NCBI GenBank assembly: GCA_963693105.1
Contig: OY843752.1
Location: 744,001 to 808,000 of the forward strand
Direction: 5' to 3'
Source: Oxydemutator sp963693105
GTDB lineage: Bacteria > Pseudomonadota > Gammaproteobacteria > Poriferisulfidales > Oxydemutatoraceae
Length of the DNA: 64,000 nt
The notes beneath the pieces were generated by a model. It worked only from the letters and a program-made list of their open reading frames with translations. It did no database searches and was not told the DNA's origin. Positions within the stretch are counted from its first letter, which is position 1. Each line of letters begins with the position of its first letter. Of this stretch, positions 1-8,177 are shown in pieces. Made by a program: the position numbers and the translations under genes.

Positions 1-3000
1 ACGCCGGCGACGGTGGCCGAGGGGGCGACGGTGCGTTTCGTCGTTACCCTGGACGTCGCCAGCGCGGGCGTGGTGACAGTGCCGTACACAGTCAGCAGCA
101 CGGCCGCCATGCCCGCCGACGCCAACAATGGCCAGATCACAATCGCTGCGGGCGATACCACGGGCGGGATTGAGCTGGCGATTCCGGACAACGCGAGACT
201 GAACGCAGGTGACTCCGAGACCCTCACCGTGATTCTTGATCAGGCCACTGTCGCCGCCCCCGGCAGCGGCACGGTCACCTCCAGCGGCTCGGCGGATGTG
301 ACGGTGAACTACGTTAACACGCCGCACGTTTTCGCAGTCAGCGTGGATGAAAGCGCGCGCAGTGAAGGCGATACGGCGGTGTTCACAGTCTCCCTGACCG
401 GCACGGCGCCCGCAACGCCGGTCACGGTGGATTGGGAGATTGGCGGTAATGCGGATGCCAGCGACTACGTGTTGAGCGGAGCCGACACCGACGGCCGTCT
501 GAGTTTCAGCGCCCTCGAAAGCCAGACCATCACCGTTGCCATTGCAGCCGACGGGCTGAACGAGTCCACCGAGACATTGATCTTCACGCTGACCGATGTC
601 AGTCCCGCAGGCCCCGCCGGCATTCTCACCGCAAGCGCCACCGTTGACATCGCCCCGAGCGACCCGCTGCGCATCACGCTGAGCGGCGGTAGCGACGTGC
701 CGCTGATTGAGGAAGATTTTGGGACACCGGCGATGCCGAACACGACCGCTGTTGTGGTTCGGCTGGATTTCGGCGCCACGTTGACCCGCACCCTGAGGGT
801 TCCGGTCATCGTTCATGCGCCCCGCGACCCCGACACGCTTGATTCTCATCAGTCACTATTCGGAACTGACGATGGCGAGAATTTTCGTGCTCAAGTAAGG
901 GCAAGTGATCGTTACCTGATCGCGCAGAGAGGAAACCCCCTGTTCGAATTCGCCGCCGGCACAAACTCCGGCACGATTCCAATCCCCGTTATTGATAACA
1001 ACAGAAACGAGCCGGAGCAGGCATTTGCGGTGACTATCGGGCGCGGCGCCTCGGGTGCCAATCTTCTTAGGGACTTCCGTCCTTCCGATGACCGCTCTTA
1101 TAGCATCACCGGCGCCCACGGTGATTTCACCGTCGGCGTTGATTCGCAAACCTGGACCGTCGCCGCAAGCGATCCGCTGACCGCGTCGATTGCGGCGCAG
1201 ACGCAAACCGTGGCGGAAGGCACCACCGCTTCTTTCAGGGTCACACTGGCGGGCGCCATGCCGACCACGGGCACGGTGGTGACCTATCGCATCGGCGGCA
1301 GCGTTGACGCCGGCGTTGACTACGCCGGCACCGGCACCGCCATGGTGATGATTCCCGGGCATCTGAGCGAAGTGGCCGAGTATATGGGCGAAGTGAACAC
1401 GGGCGTGATTGCCATCTCCGTGCTTTCCGACAGGATGCAGGAAGGAGAGGAAAGGATGACGGTCACGCTGGACAGCGTGCGAACTCTGGATGGGGGCCCG
1501 ATTGGCATTGGCACTCCCAACATGGCGGAGGTCACGATACCGGCGAACTCGAGGACGGCCCATCGTATCAGCGCTGCCGGGCCGGACGAGGTGGCGGAAG
1601 GCGACAGCCTCGGGTACACGGTGACATTGAGAACATCGGAGCTTGAGCCGTTGAGCTCACCGATTACAGTGAACTGGAGTATTACGACCGACGTTGTCAG
1701 CGCCAATCCGGCGGAGTTGTCGGACCTTTCGACGAGCGGGGGGACGGTGGTATTCCCGGTGGGCACAGCCAACGGCAGCGAGGAGACTATTGATTTGGGG
1801 ATCGTCGTGGATGACACTGAGTTTGAGCGCGCCGAGGAGTTTTCGGTGAGTCTGACTCTGGCCGTTCCGGACCCGGACACGGAATTGCTGCAGTCGAGGC
1901 TGGACACGACCATCACCACCAGCGACGCCGTGCAGTTGAGTGCCGTCAGATCAGGCCACCGTTTCTCCGAAAGTCGCAACGCTGTGCTTTTCGGGATTTT
2001 TGCGTACGTGAACGTGGGCCAAAGCGGCTTGCCGACTGAGGGTGGCTTCACCGTGACCTGGGAAGTGGCCGGCAGCGGCGCCAACCCCGCCGACATGGAC
2101 GCGGACATCAGCGGCGCCGGCACTGTGACGGCAATAGGGGACACTCGGACGCGCCAGGATACGGAGACGATAACGTGGAGCAGTATCGCCGCCGCCAGCA
2201 ACGCCGCCGCTGATAACCGCATGTTCGCAGAGATTGCCAGTGCGGGCGCTTTAAGATTCGTGGACGACAATCTGAACGAAAGCGACGAAATGATGACGTT
2301 TAGCATTGTTAGTGTGGGTGGTCTGGACGCCGCGGGCGAAGCGGGCGCGGTGGAGATTGAAACCAGTCAGTCGTCCATGACCATTGTCGATAACGACGCC
2401 ATCACCATCGGCATTGACGGGCCGGATTCGGTGATGGAGGGGCAGACGGCGCGTCTCACCGTCACCCTGCCCAAAGCCAGCGTGGGCGTGGTGACAGTGC
2501 CGTACGCAGTCTCTGGCGCCGTGGTCACCGACGCCAACGACGGCGAAATCATGATTGCCGCGGGCAGGACCACGGGCGAGATTGCGCTGATGATTTCGAC
2601 CGACTCGATACTTAACGCTGGCGACACCGCGACCCTCACCGTGACCCTTGGGGCTGTCACCGTCGCCGCCCCCGGCCGCGGCACGGTTGCCATCATCGGC
2701 GGTAGCGGGGCGGCGTCTTTGACGGTGAACTACGTTGACCCGACGCTCCTTGCGGTCATGGCGGAAGGCGCCACCGATGTCGAGGAAGGCGCGGCGACGA
2801 CGTTCACAGTCACCCTGACCGGCACGGCGCTCGCAGACGGAACGCCGTTAACGGTGGCTTGGGAGATTGGCGGCGTTAATGTGAATGCCGACGACTACGC
2901 GTTGAGCGGAGCCGACACCGACGGCAGCCTGAGTTTCACCGCCGCCGGCAGCCAGACCGTCACCGTTGCCATTGCAACCGACGGCCTGAACGAGTCCACC

Positions 3001-6000
3001 GAGACATTGACCTTCACGCTGACCGAAGCCAGTCCCACAGGCCTCGCCGACATTCTCACCGCCAGCGCCAGCGTTGCCATCGCCCCGAGCGACCCGCTGC
3101 GCATCACGATGAGCGGCGGCGAGACGCTGAATGAGGAATTTCTTGGGGTTGAGGCGATGGCTGCTGGGGTGGAGGTGATTCCGCCGATGCCGGGCACGGG
3201 TGCGGGCGTGGTTCAGCTGGATTTCGGCGCCACGTTGACCCGCGAACTGAGGATTCCGGTCCGCATTCATCAGGACGGAGACCTCAACACGTTTGATCCG
3301 GTCTTCATCGGGCGTGCATTTAGTTTGGGAACGGGTTGGAGTCCCGCTCAACGTCCTGCGTACGGGCATCCGCAGGCCGGCTCGACCCTGTTCAATTTTG
3401 CCACCGGCACGAGTGCCGGTCAGATTCCAGTCCCCGCGTATAATGACGACCCCCCTATAAACGAGCGAGAGGAGGCATTTGCGATGGTTATCAATACAGT
3501 CACCGGCGCCCACGGTGTTCCCACTGTCGTCGTTGATTCGCAAACCTGGATTATCGAAGCAAGCGATCCGTTAACCGCGGTGATTGCGGCGCCGACGCAA
3601 ACCGCGTTGGAAGGCGAGGCGGCGGAGTTCACGGTCACACTGGCGGGCGCCGCGGCGTCAGTGGACACGGTGTTGACCTATACCATCGGTGGCGACGTTG
3701 GCGCCGGCGACGACTACACCGGCCGCAGCACCGGCACGGTCATGTTTTCCGCCGATACTGGTAGAGCGAACCCGGTCCGCACCCTTGCCATCCCCGTGCT
3801 TTCCGACAGGATGCAGGAAGGAGAGGAAACGATGACGGTCACGCTGGACAGCGTGCAAAGTCCGGGGAGAGAATATCCAATCAGCATTGGCACGACTGCC
3901 ACGGCGACGGTCATGATACCGGCGAACTCGACGGCGTCCCGCGTGATCACCGCTGCCGGGCCGGACGAGGTGGCGGAAGGCGGCGTCTCCACTTACACGC
4001 TGACATTGAGAATACCGCAGTCCGAGTCGTTGATGACAACGATTACAGTGAACTGGAGTATTACGACCGACGTTGCCAGCGCCAATCCGGCGGAGTTGTC
4101 GGACTTTTCGACGAGCGCGGGGACGGTGGTATTCCCGGCGGGCACAGCCAGCGGCAGCGCCGAGACCGTGCAGAGCATTGGTTTGGGAATCGTGGATGAC
4201 GAGGAGTTTGAGCGCGCCGAGGAGTTTTCGGTGAGGCTGACTCTGGTCAATCCGAACTCGGCCACGGAAGTGATGCAGTCGATGCTGGACACGACCATCA
4301 CCGGCCCCAACGACGCCGTGCAGTTGGGGGTCAGCGTCATCTCCTCCCTGCTGCCCGGCGTCGTCGAGGGGGCATCACAACCTTTCAGGCTTAACGCGGG
4401 CGCATACGAGGGCGGAGCCGGCCTGCCGACTGAGGGTGAATTCACCGTGACCGTTGAAGTGTTCGGCAGCGGCGCCAACCCCGCCGACATTCGCACGGAC
4501 ATCACGGGCTTTGGCACTGTGGTGCAAAGAGGGGACACAGAGGTGCGCCGATTCACAGACACGATAGCCTGGAGTACTATTCAAAACAGCGCCAGCCTCG
4601 CCGGCGGAGTCTTCTCCAGCTTAGGGCCATCTTTCCAGGCCGCAATAATTACCGGTGTGAGCGCTCTGACAATCGTGGACGACGATGTGAACGAAACCAC
4701 CAAAACGATGACGTTTCGCATTGATTCAGTGGGCGGTCTGGACGACGACCCGGACGAAATGGGCGCGGTGGAGATTTTCGGCAGTGCCAGGGAGGTGTCC
4801 GTTGCCATTATCGATAACGACGCCATCACGGTCGGCATCGCCCCGGCGGAGTTGTTCATAGAGGAAGGCGAGACGGCGGAATTGACGGTGACTCTGGACA
4901 AGGAGAGCCAGGGTGATGTCAGTGTTTCCTACACCGTTACGGCGGGCGGAGCCTCCGCTCCCCCGTACAGCGACGACACCGGTGGCGACCTGACCTTTGC
5001 CGCCGGAAGCACCAGCACCGTCGTCCGCATCACCAGTTCGCAGACCGATGACATCGGCGCCGGCACCGGCACTTTGACCGTCGCTTTCGACACCGTGGCG
5101 ACGGGCCCTCGGGGCGGCGCCATCAGCAGCGCAGGCATGGCGGTGATTACGGTGACGTTCCTCTCTTTTGATGACAGGCCGCCGATGCTGGAAGGTCTGG
5201 CATGGGCGCCGGGCCAACAAACGCTGTGGCTGACGACGAACGAGCCGTTCAAGGTTCTGGCGCATCCGGACGAGCCGATGGCGTCATCCGACACGGCCAG
5301 TTTTTCGGGAATGGATGTGCTGAATGTGGGCGACTTCATGGTCCTGGAAAACTACGTTATGGGCATGGCCCGGGCGACGCCGTTGAGCGTGACCGGCGTG
5401 AATGTCATGCCGCAGAATCAGGGTCTGGCGTTGAGCCTGGAGCGCGGTCTTGCGGTCACTGCGGCGCCGCTGTTTTTGCGCTATCAGCACACCGCCGGCA
5501 CCCCCGCGATATACGACACGGCGTTTGAGCAGGGCAGTCACGACCCGGACATGGGCCGCAACCATCTTGAGAGTCAGGGGCCGTTCATACTGCGGCCAAC
5601 AGGCGTCATGGACAGCAACGGCGACAGTGACGGCGACGGTATGCCGGATGTGGTGGAGATAGCGATAGGCGAGAACCCGCTGGTTGCGGTTGCATCCACC
5701 CGGCAGCCTGCGTTTTCGATTCGGTCTGCCGGCACCGAAAGCGCTCCGTTTTATATTGCCTATTCCGGAATCCGCCGTTATGGAGTGCGTGAGCATCTGG
5801 GCGTCATGGATACGGCGGCGAGTGTTCAGGCGTATTACCGCAGCGGCGACTTTGGATACAGTGGCGGTGTGTATGGATGCGCCAGCGGAGCGTTCCCCGC
5901 GAACTACATGGCGCCGCTGTCGGAAGGAGGCTGCGAGCCGGTGAACTGGGGCAATATTCGTGTTGGCCAGACCTACGAGATTGCCTGGCTTGCGCGTTCT

Positions 6001-7413
6001 TCTGACGGGGTATGGGCGGTGAATACGGCGACGGAAAGCAATTTGCCGGAGCAGTGGATCCGGAGGATACCGGAGTTGAACATGGCCTCGGAGAGGGTGT
6101 TCACGACGGGCATCAGCGTAACGGTTCTGGCGGAATCGGACGACGGCAGGTCGTTCACGACGATGACGAGCGCCGCCGGTGTTTTGGGGATTACCGACTT
6201 GCCGGGCGTTGGTGCGTTGTCGTTGTGGACGCTTTCGACGATGACTCTTCCGGGCAGCGGTCACGACTCGCTGGGTCTTTCGACGCAGACGCAAGTGGTG
6301 CTGGTCGGTTCGGCGGTTCCGCCGCTGCTGGGGCGCGCGGTATTGACGCGGGGCAGCAGCGAGGTCAACGTGCTGGCGGAAGGCGAGAGCGGCTACACGT
6401 TGTCGATTCCGGTGGAGAACTCCGCTGGCATAGGCGGCTTGTCGGCAGACAACAGCAGCGTGAGCGACGAAAGCGGGGTACTGTCTTTGATAACAGGCGC
6501 CCCAGGCGGCCCAGGCGCCTCAGGGAGTTACGAGGTCACGATGACTGTGAACGCTGGCGTTGCCGCGACGACGAATAGAGCGGTGATTCGCGTGACGATA
6601 GCGGGCGTGCGTGGCGGAGAGACCGTGTCGTCCTACCGTTACCCGGTCGTGGCCGCAGACGCGCCGCTGGCGGCGGAGCGCACGGACAGCGACGGCGACG
6701 GCATAGCGGATGATTATGACCACTACGATGCGGTCGCCCACCTGCCGGTGACGGTGGACGAGGGCGCCGGAGGCAAAAGCTGGCATCACATAAGGCCGGT
6801 TCTTTCGGAGCACGATTTGCGCCTTGGCGAGAGTACGTTTGAGCGTCTTGGCGGTCTGGAGGAATCTTCGGTGGACGAGTATGTGGACTACGCGGCGTCG
6901 CGCACGACGGGTGTGGGAAGTTTGTCGGCGGTGTATGACTTTGAGATAAGCGGAGTGGATTATGCGGGGGTGACGGAAGCAGGCGGTGTTGGCGGCGCGG
7001 CGGGTGTCATCATACCGTTGCCGGTTGCTTTGCATGACGTGGGCGCAGTGACTCTGGAGAAATATCCGTCGGGCAGGTTGTTCAGCACGGCTGGCGAGAA
7101 TGGTTATGGCTTCGCGCCTCTTGAAGGAGGCGGATGCCCGGACGACACGATGGGGACGGACAGTCCGTACCGTGACGGCAGCGGCTCTCTTGATGGGGCG
7201 AAGTCTGTGGGCGATGCGTGTATGGTGGTTTATATCGTGGACGGCGGCGCGAACGACGAGGACGACACGGTGAACGGCGTCATCAGGGATCCGCTCGGAA
7301 TCAGAATCGGCGGCGCTGGCCGCCGCCACAGCGGCGGCGCCTTCAGCCCCGCAGGTCTCGCCGCGTTGCTGCTGTTGCTGGCGTTGTATTCACGCCGCCG
7401 CCGCGCGGCCTGA
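1..7413 (+). CDS. Giant Calx-beta-like repeat surface protein, 3' part (5' end outside window)
   Basis: The frame is open from the first base with no start, so this is the C-terminal part (about 2470 residues) of a longer protein. It is built from beta-sandwich modules carrying the Calx-beta-like signature E-G-x-x-A-x-F-x-V-T-L, for example near 350, 1207, 1579, 2428, 2770, 3607, 3964 and 4858. These form a higher-order repeat of about 2.4 kb seen twice (about 1-2400 and 2400-4830), then a partial third copy. Calcium-loop motifs DSDGDGMPD (about 5626) and SDGDGIADD (about 6687) follow. The last 35 residues are Gly-rich, then a Leu-rich helix, then RRRR, resembling GlyGly-CTERM sorting tails cut by rhombosortase. 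This points to an exported, surface-attached adhesin-like protein. Its ligand cannot be read from the sequence. Confidence 0.85.
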   Translation, partial: TPATVAEGATVRFVVTLDVASAGVVTVPYTVSSTAAMPADANNGQITIAAGDTTGGIELAIPDNARLNAGDSETLTVILDQATVAAPGSGTVTSSGSADVTVNYVNTPHVFAVSVDESARSEGDTAVFTVSLTGTAPATPVTVDWEIGGNADASDYVLSGADTDGRLSFSALESQTITVAIAADGLNESTETLIFTLTDVSPAGPAGILTASATVDIAPSDPLRITLSGGSDVPLIEEDFGTPAMPNTTAVVVRLDFGATLTRTLRVPVIVHAPRDPDTLDSHQSLFGTDDGENFRAQVRASDRYLIAQRGNPLFEFAAGTNSGTIPIPVIDNNRNEPEQAFAVTIGRGASGANLLRDFRPSDDRSYSITGAHGDFTVGVDSQTWTVAASDPLTASIAAQTQTVAEGTTASFRVTLAGAMPTTGTVVTYRIGGSVDAGVDYAGTGTAMVMIPGHLSEVAEYMGEVNTGVIAISVLSDRMQEGEERMTVTLDSVRTLDGGPIGIGTPNMAEVTIPANSRTAHRISAAGPDEVAEGDSLGYTVTLRTSELEPLSSPITVNWSITTDVVSANPAELSDLSTSGGTVVFPVGTANGSEETIDLGIVVDDTEFERAEEFSVSLTLAVPDPDTELLQSRLDTTITTSDAVQLSAVRSGHRFSESRNAVLFGIFAYVNVGQSGLPTEGGFTVTWEVAGSGANPADMDADISGAGTVTAIGDTRTRQDTETITWSSIAAASNAAADNRMFAEIASAGALRFVDDNLNESDEMMTFSIVSVGGLDAAGEAGAVEIETSQSSMTIVDNDAITIGIDGPDSVMEGQTARLTVTLPKASVGVVTVPYAVSGAVVTDANDGEIMIAAGRTTGEIALMISTDSILNAGDTATLTVTLGAVTVAAPGRGTVAIIGGSGAASLTVNYVDPTLLAVMAEGATDVEEGAATTFTVTLTGTALADGTPLTVAWEIGGVNVNADDYALSGADTDGSLSFTAAGSQTVTVAIATDGLNESTETLTFTLTEASPTGLADILTASASVAIAPSDPLRITMSGGETLNEEFLGVEAMAAGVEVIPPMPGTGAGVVQLDFGATLTRELRIPVRIHQDGDLNTFDPVFIGRAFSLGTGWSPAQRPAYGHPQAGSTLFNFATGTSAGQIPVPAYNDDPPINEREEAFAMVINTVTGAHGVPTVVVDSQTWIIEASDPLTAVIAAPTQTALEGEAAEFTVTLAGAAASVDTVLTYTIGGDVGAGDDYTGRSTGTVMFSADTGRANPVRTLAIPVLSDRMQEGEETMTVTLDSVQSPGREYPISIGTTATATVMIPANSTASRVITAAGPDEVAEGGVSTYTLTLRIPQSESLMTTITVNWSITTDVASANPAELSDFSTSAGTVVFPAGTASGSAETVQSIGLGIVDDEEFERAEEFSVRLTLVNPNSATEVMQSMLDTTITGPNDAVQLGVSVISSLLPGVVEGASQPFRLNAGAYEGGAGLPTEGEFTVTVEVFGSGANPADIRTDITGFGTVVQRGDTEVRRFTDTIAWSTIQNSASLAGGVFSSLGPSFQAAIITGVSALTIVDDDVNETTKTMTFRIDSVGGLDDDPDEMGAVEIFGSAREVSVAIIDNDAITVGIAPAELFIEEGETAELTVTLDKESQGDVSVSYTVTAGGASAPPYSDDTGGDLTFAAGSTSTVVRITSSQTDDIGAGTGTLTVAFDTVATGPRGGAISSAGMAVITVTFLSFDDRPPMLEGLAWAPGQQTLWLTTNEPFKVLAHPDEPMASSDTASFSGMDVLNVGDFMVLENYVMGMARATPLSVTGVNVMPQNQGLALSLERGLAVTAAPLFLRYQHTAGTPAIYDTAFEQGSHDPDMGRNHLESQGPFILRPTGVMDSNGDSDGDGMPDVVEIAIGENPLVAVASTRQPAFSIRSAGTESAPFYIAYSGIRRYGVREHLGVMDTAASVQAYYRSGDFGYSGGVYGCASGAFPANYMAPLSEGGCEPVNWGNIRVGQTYEIAWLARSSDGVWAVNTATESNLPEQWIRRIPELNMASERVFTTGISVTVLAESDDGRSFTTMTSAAGVLGITDLPGVGALSLWTLSTMTLPGSGHDSLGLSTQTQVVLVGSAVPPLLGRAVLTRGSSEVNVLAEGESGYTLSIPVENSAGIGGLSADNSSVSDESGVLSLITGAPGGPGASGSYEVTMTVNAGVAATTNRAVIRVTIAGVRGGETVSSYRYPVVAADAPLAAERTDSDGDGIADDYDHYDAVAHLPVTVDEGAGGKSWHHIRPVLSEHDLRLGESTFERLGGLEESSVDEYVDYAASRTTGVGSLSAVYDFEISGVDYAGVTEAGGVGGAAGVIIPLPVALHDVGAVTLEKYPSGRLFSTAGENGYGFAPLEGGGCPDDTMGTDSPYRDGSGSLDGAKSVGDACMVVYIVDGGANDEDDTVNGVIRDPLGIRIGGAGRRHSGGAFSPAGLAALLLLLALYSRRRRAA

Positions 7414-7434
7414 TCGCCCGGCCTGATCGCCCGG
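7409..7434. repeat. 13-bp tandem direct duplication at a stop codon
   Basis: Two perfect head-to-tail copies of CCTGATCGCCCGG occupy 7409-7421 and 7422-7434. The first copy contains the TGA stop (7411-7413) of the giant repeat protein. It looks like a small slippage duplication. Confidence 0.8.
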
Positions 7435-7460
7435 CACTTTACCGCCGGCTATAACGTTGC

Positions 7461-7466
7461 TAAAAT
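7461..7466 (+). promoter_or_regulatory. Possible -10 element of the tRNA-fMet promoter
   Basis: TAAAAT (5 of 6 matches to the -10 consensus) lies 12 bases before the mature tRNA 5' end, a normal spacing for a tRNA promoter. No convincing -35 hexamer is visible 16-18 bases upstream. Confidence 0.3.
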
Positions 7467-7478
7467 AGCCTGACCGGG

Positions 7479-7555
7479 TGCGGGGTGGAGCAGTCTGGCA
7501 GCTCGTCGGGCTCATAACCCGAAGGTCGGAGGTTCAAATCCTCCCCCCGCTACCA
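7479..7555 (+). tRNA. Initiator tRNA-fMet (CAU)
   Basis: This is a 77-base cloverleaf with an encoded 3' CCA. The anticodon is CAU. The anticodon stem carries the three G-C pairs (GGG...CCC) that mark bacterial initiator tRNA. Acceptor positions 2-7 pair perfectly (GCGGGG with CCCCGC), while position 1 (T, 7479) faces position 72 (T, 7551). The missing 1-72 pair is the other initiator hallmark, because it lets formyltransferase act and blocks elongation use. Enteric tRNA-fMet has a C-A mismatch here, so a U-U mismatch is a variant. The D-arm and T-arm match the usual initiator pattern. Confidence 0.95.
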
Positions 7556-7754
7556 ACCCTTCAAAGTATTCACTCGCTGCGCCCGCAATGACGGCGGCGC
7601 AATCCGTAATGGATTGACAGTACTCCGGCTACCGTTCGTCTGACGGCACGACGCCGTTTCTGTCACCCGTCCGACAGACGCTACCGCTCAGCCCATTGGC
7701 TGAGTCCTTCTCTTGTCGGCGGTCTTAGATTGTTTCCTGAACCAGGGAGACATG

Positions 7755-8177
7755 ATGAATCGTTGGAAACTTATTGTTGTTGGCTGTTGCCGCGCGCCTG
7801 TTTTCTGGGCGGCGGCGCTGCTGGCCGGTTTCGGTATCTGGCTTTACGGATACGAGGCCGGGCACGTCGCCACTTCGCAGACGCCGGCGGCGGACACCGC
7901 CGACAGGCCCGCGCAAGGCGGTCCTGCAAACGGCGAATCCGCGCCCGACGGCGTTGCCGGCGACGTTGCGGACGACGATGCCGCGGCGGCGCCGCGGCGC
8001 TGGATCCGCGAAGCGGACGTGCTGGTCAGGCGCGGTGACGAGTTGATTCTCGAAACGGGCTTGCCGGCAAAGTTTCTCGACCGTGTCTCCCTTCATCCCG
8101 AAGACATCCGCCAAGCGCTGGAAGACGCCGACAGGCGTTTGCGCGAGGACGCAATTCCCGAGAAGGAGGAACAATGA
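7755..8177 (+). CDS. Small membrane-anchored protein preceding the RHS gene
   Basis: I do not recognise the family. The start is placed at the second of two adjacent ATGs because GGGAG (7745-7749) lies five bases before it; the first ATG (7752) or a longer form is possible. The 140-residue product has a short basic N-terminus, one hydrophobic segment (about residues 13-32, PVFWAAALLAGFGIWLYGY), an Ala/Asp/Pro-rich linker, then a charged helical C-terminal part (about residues 85-140). Topology is likely a single anchor with a periplasmic tail. Its TGA overlaps the ATG of the RHS gene (ATGA), so the two are probably translationally coupled. A role in displaying or exporting the RHS protein is a guess from position. 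Confidence 0.7.
   Translation: MNRWKLIVVGCCRAPVFWAAALLAGFGIWLYGYEAGHVATSQTPAADTADRPAQGGPANGESAPDGVAGDVADDDAAAAPRRWIREADVLVRRGDELILETGLPAKFLDRVSLHPEDIRQALEDADRRLREDAIPEKEEQ

Noticed and set aside
7687..7704. Perfect 7-base-pair hairpin (CTCAGCC-CATT-GGCTGAG) as a terminator
   Set aside because: The following bases (TCCTTCTCTTG) are not a T-run. It sits upstream of a gene start, and an unrelated imperfect dyad lies just before it. I could not assign a role.
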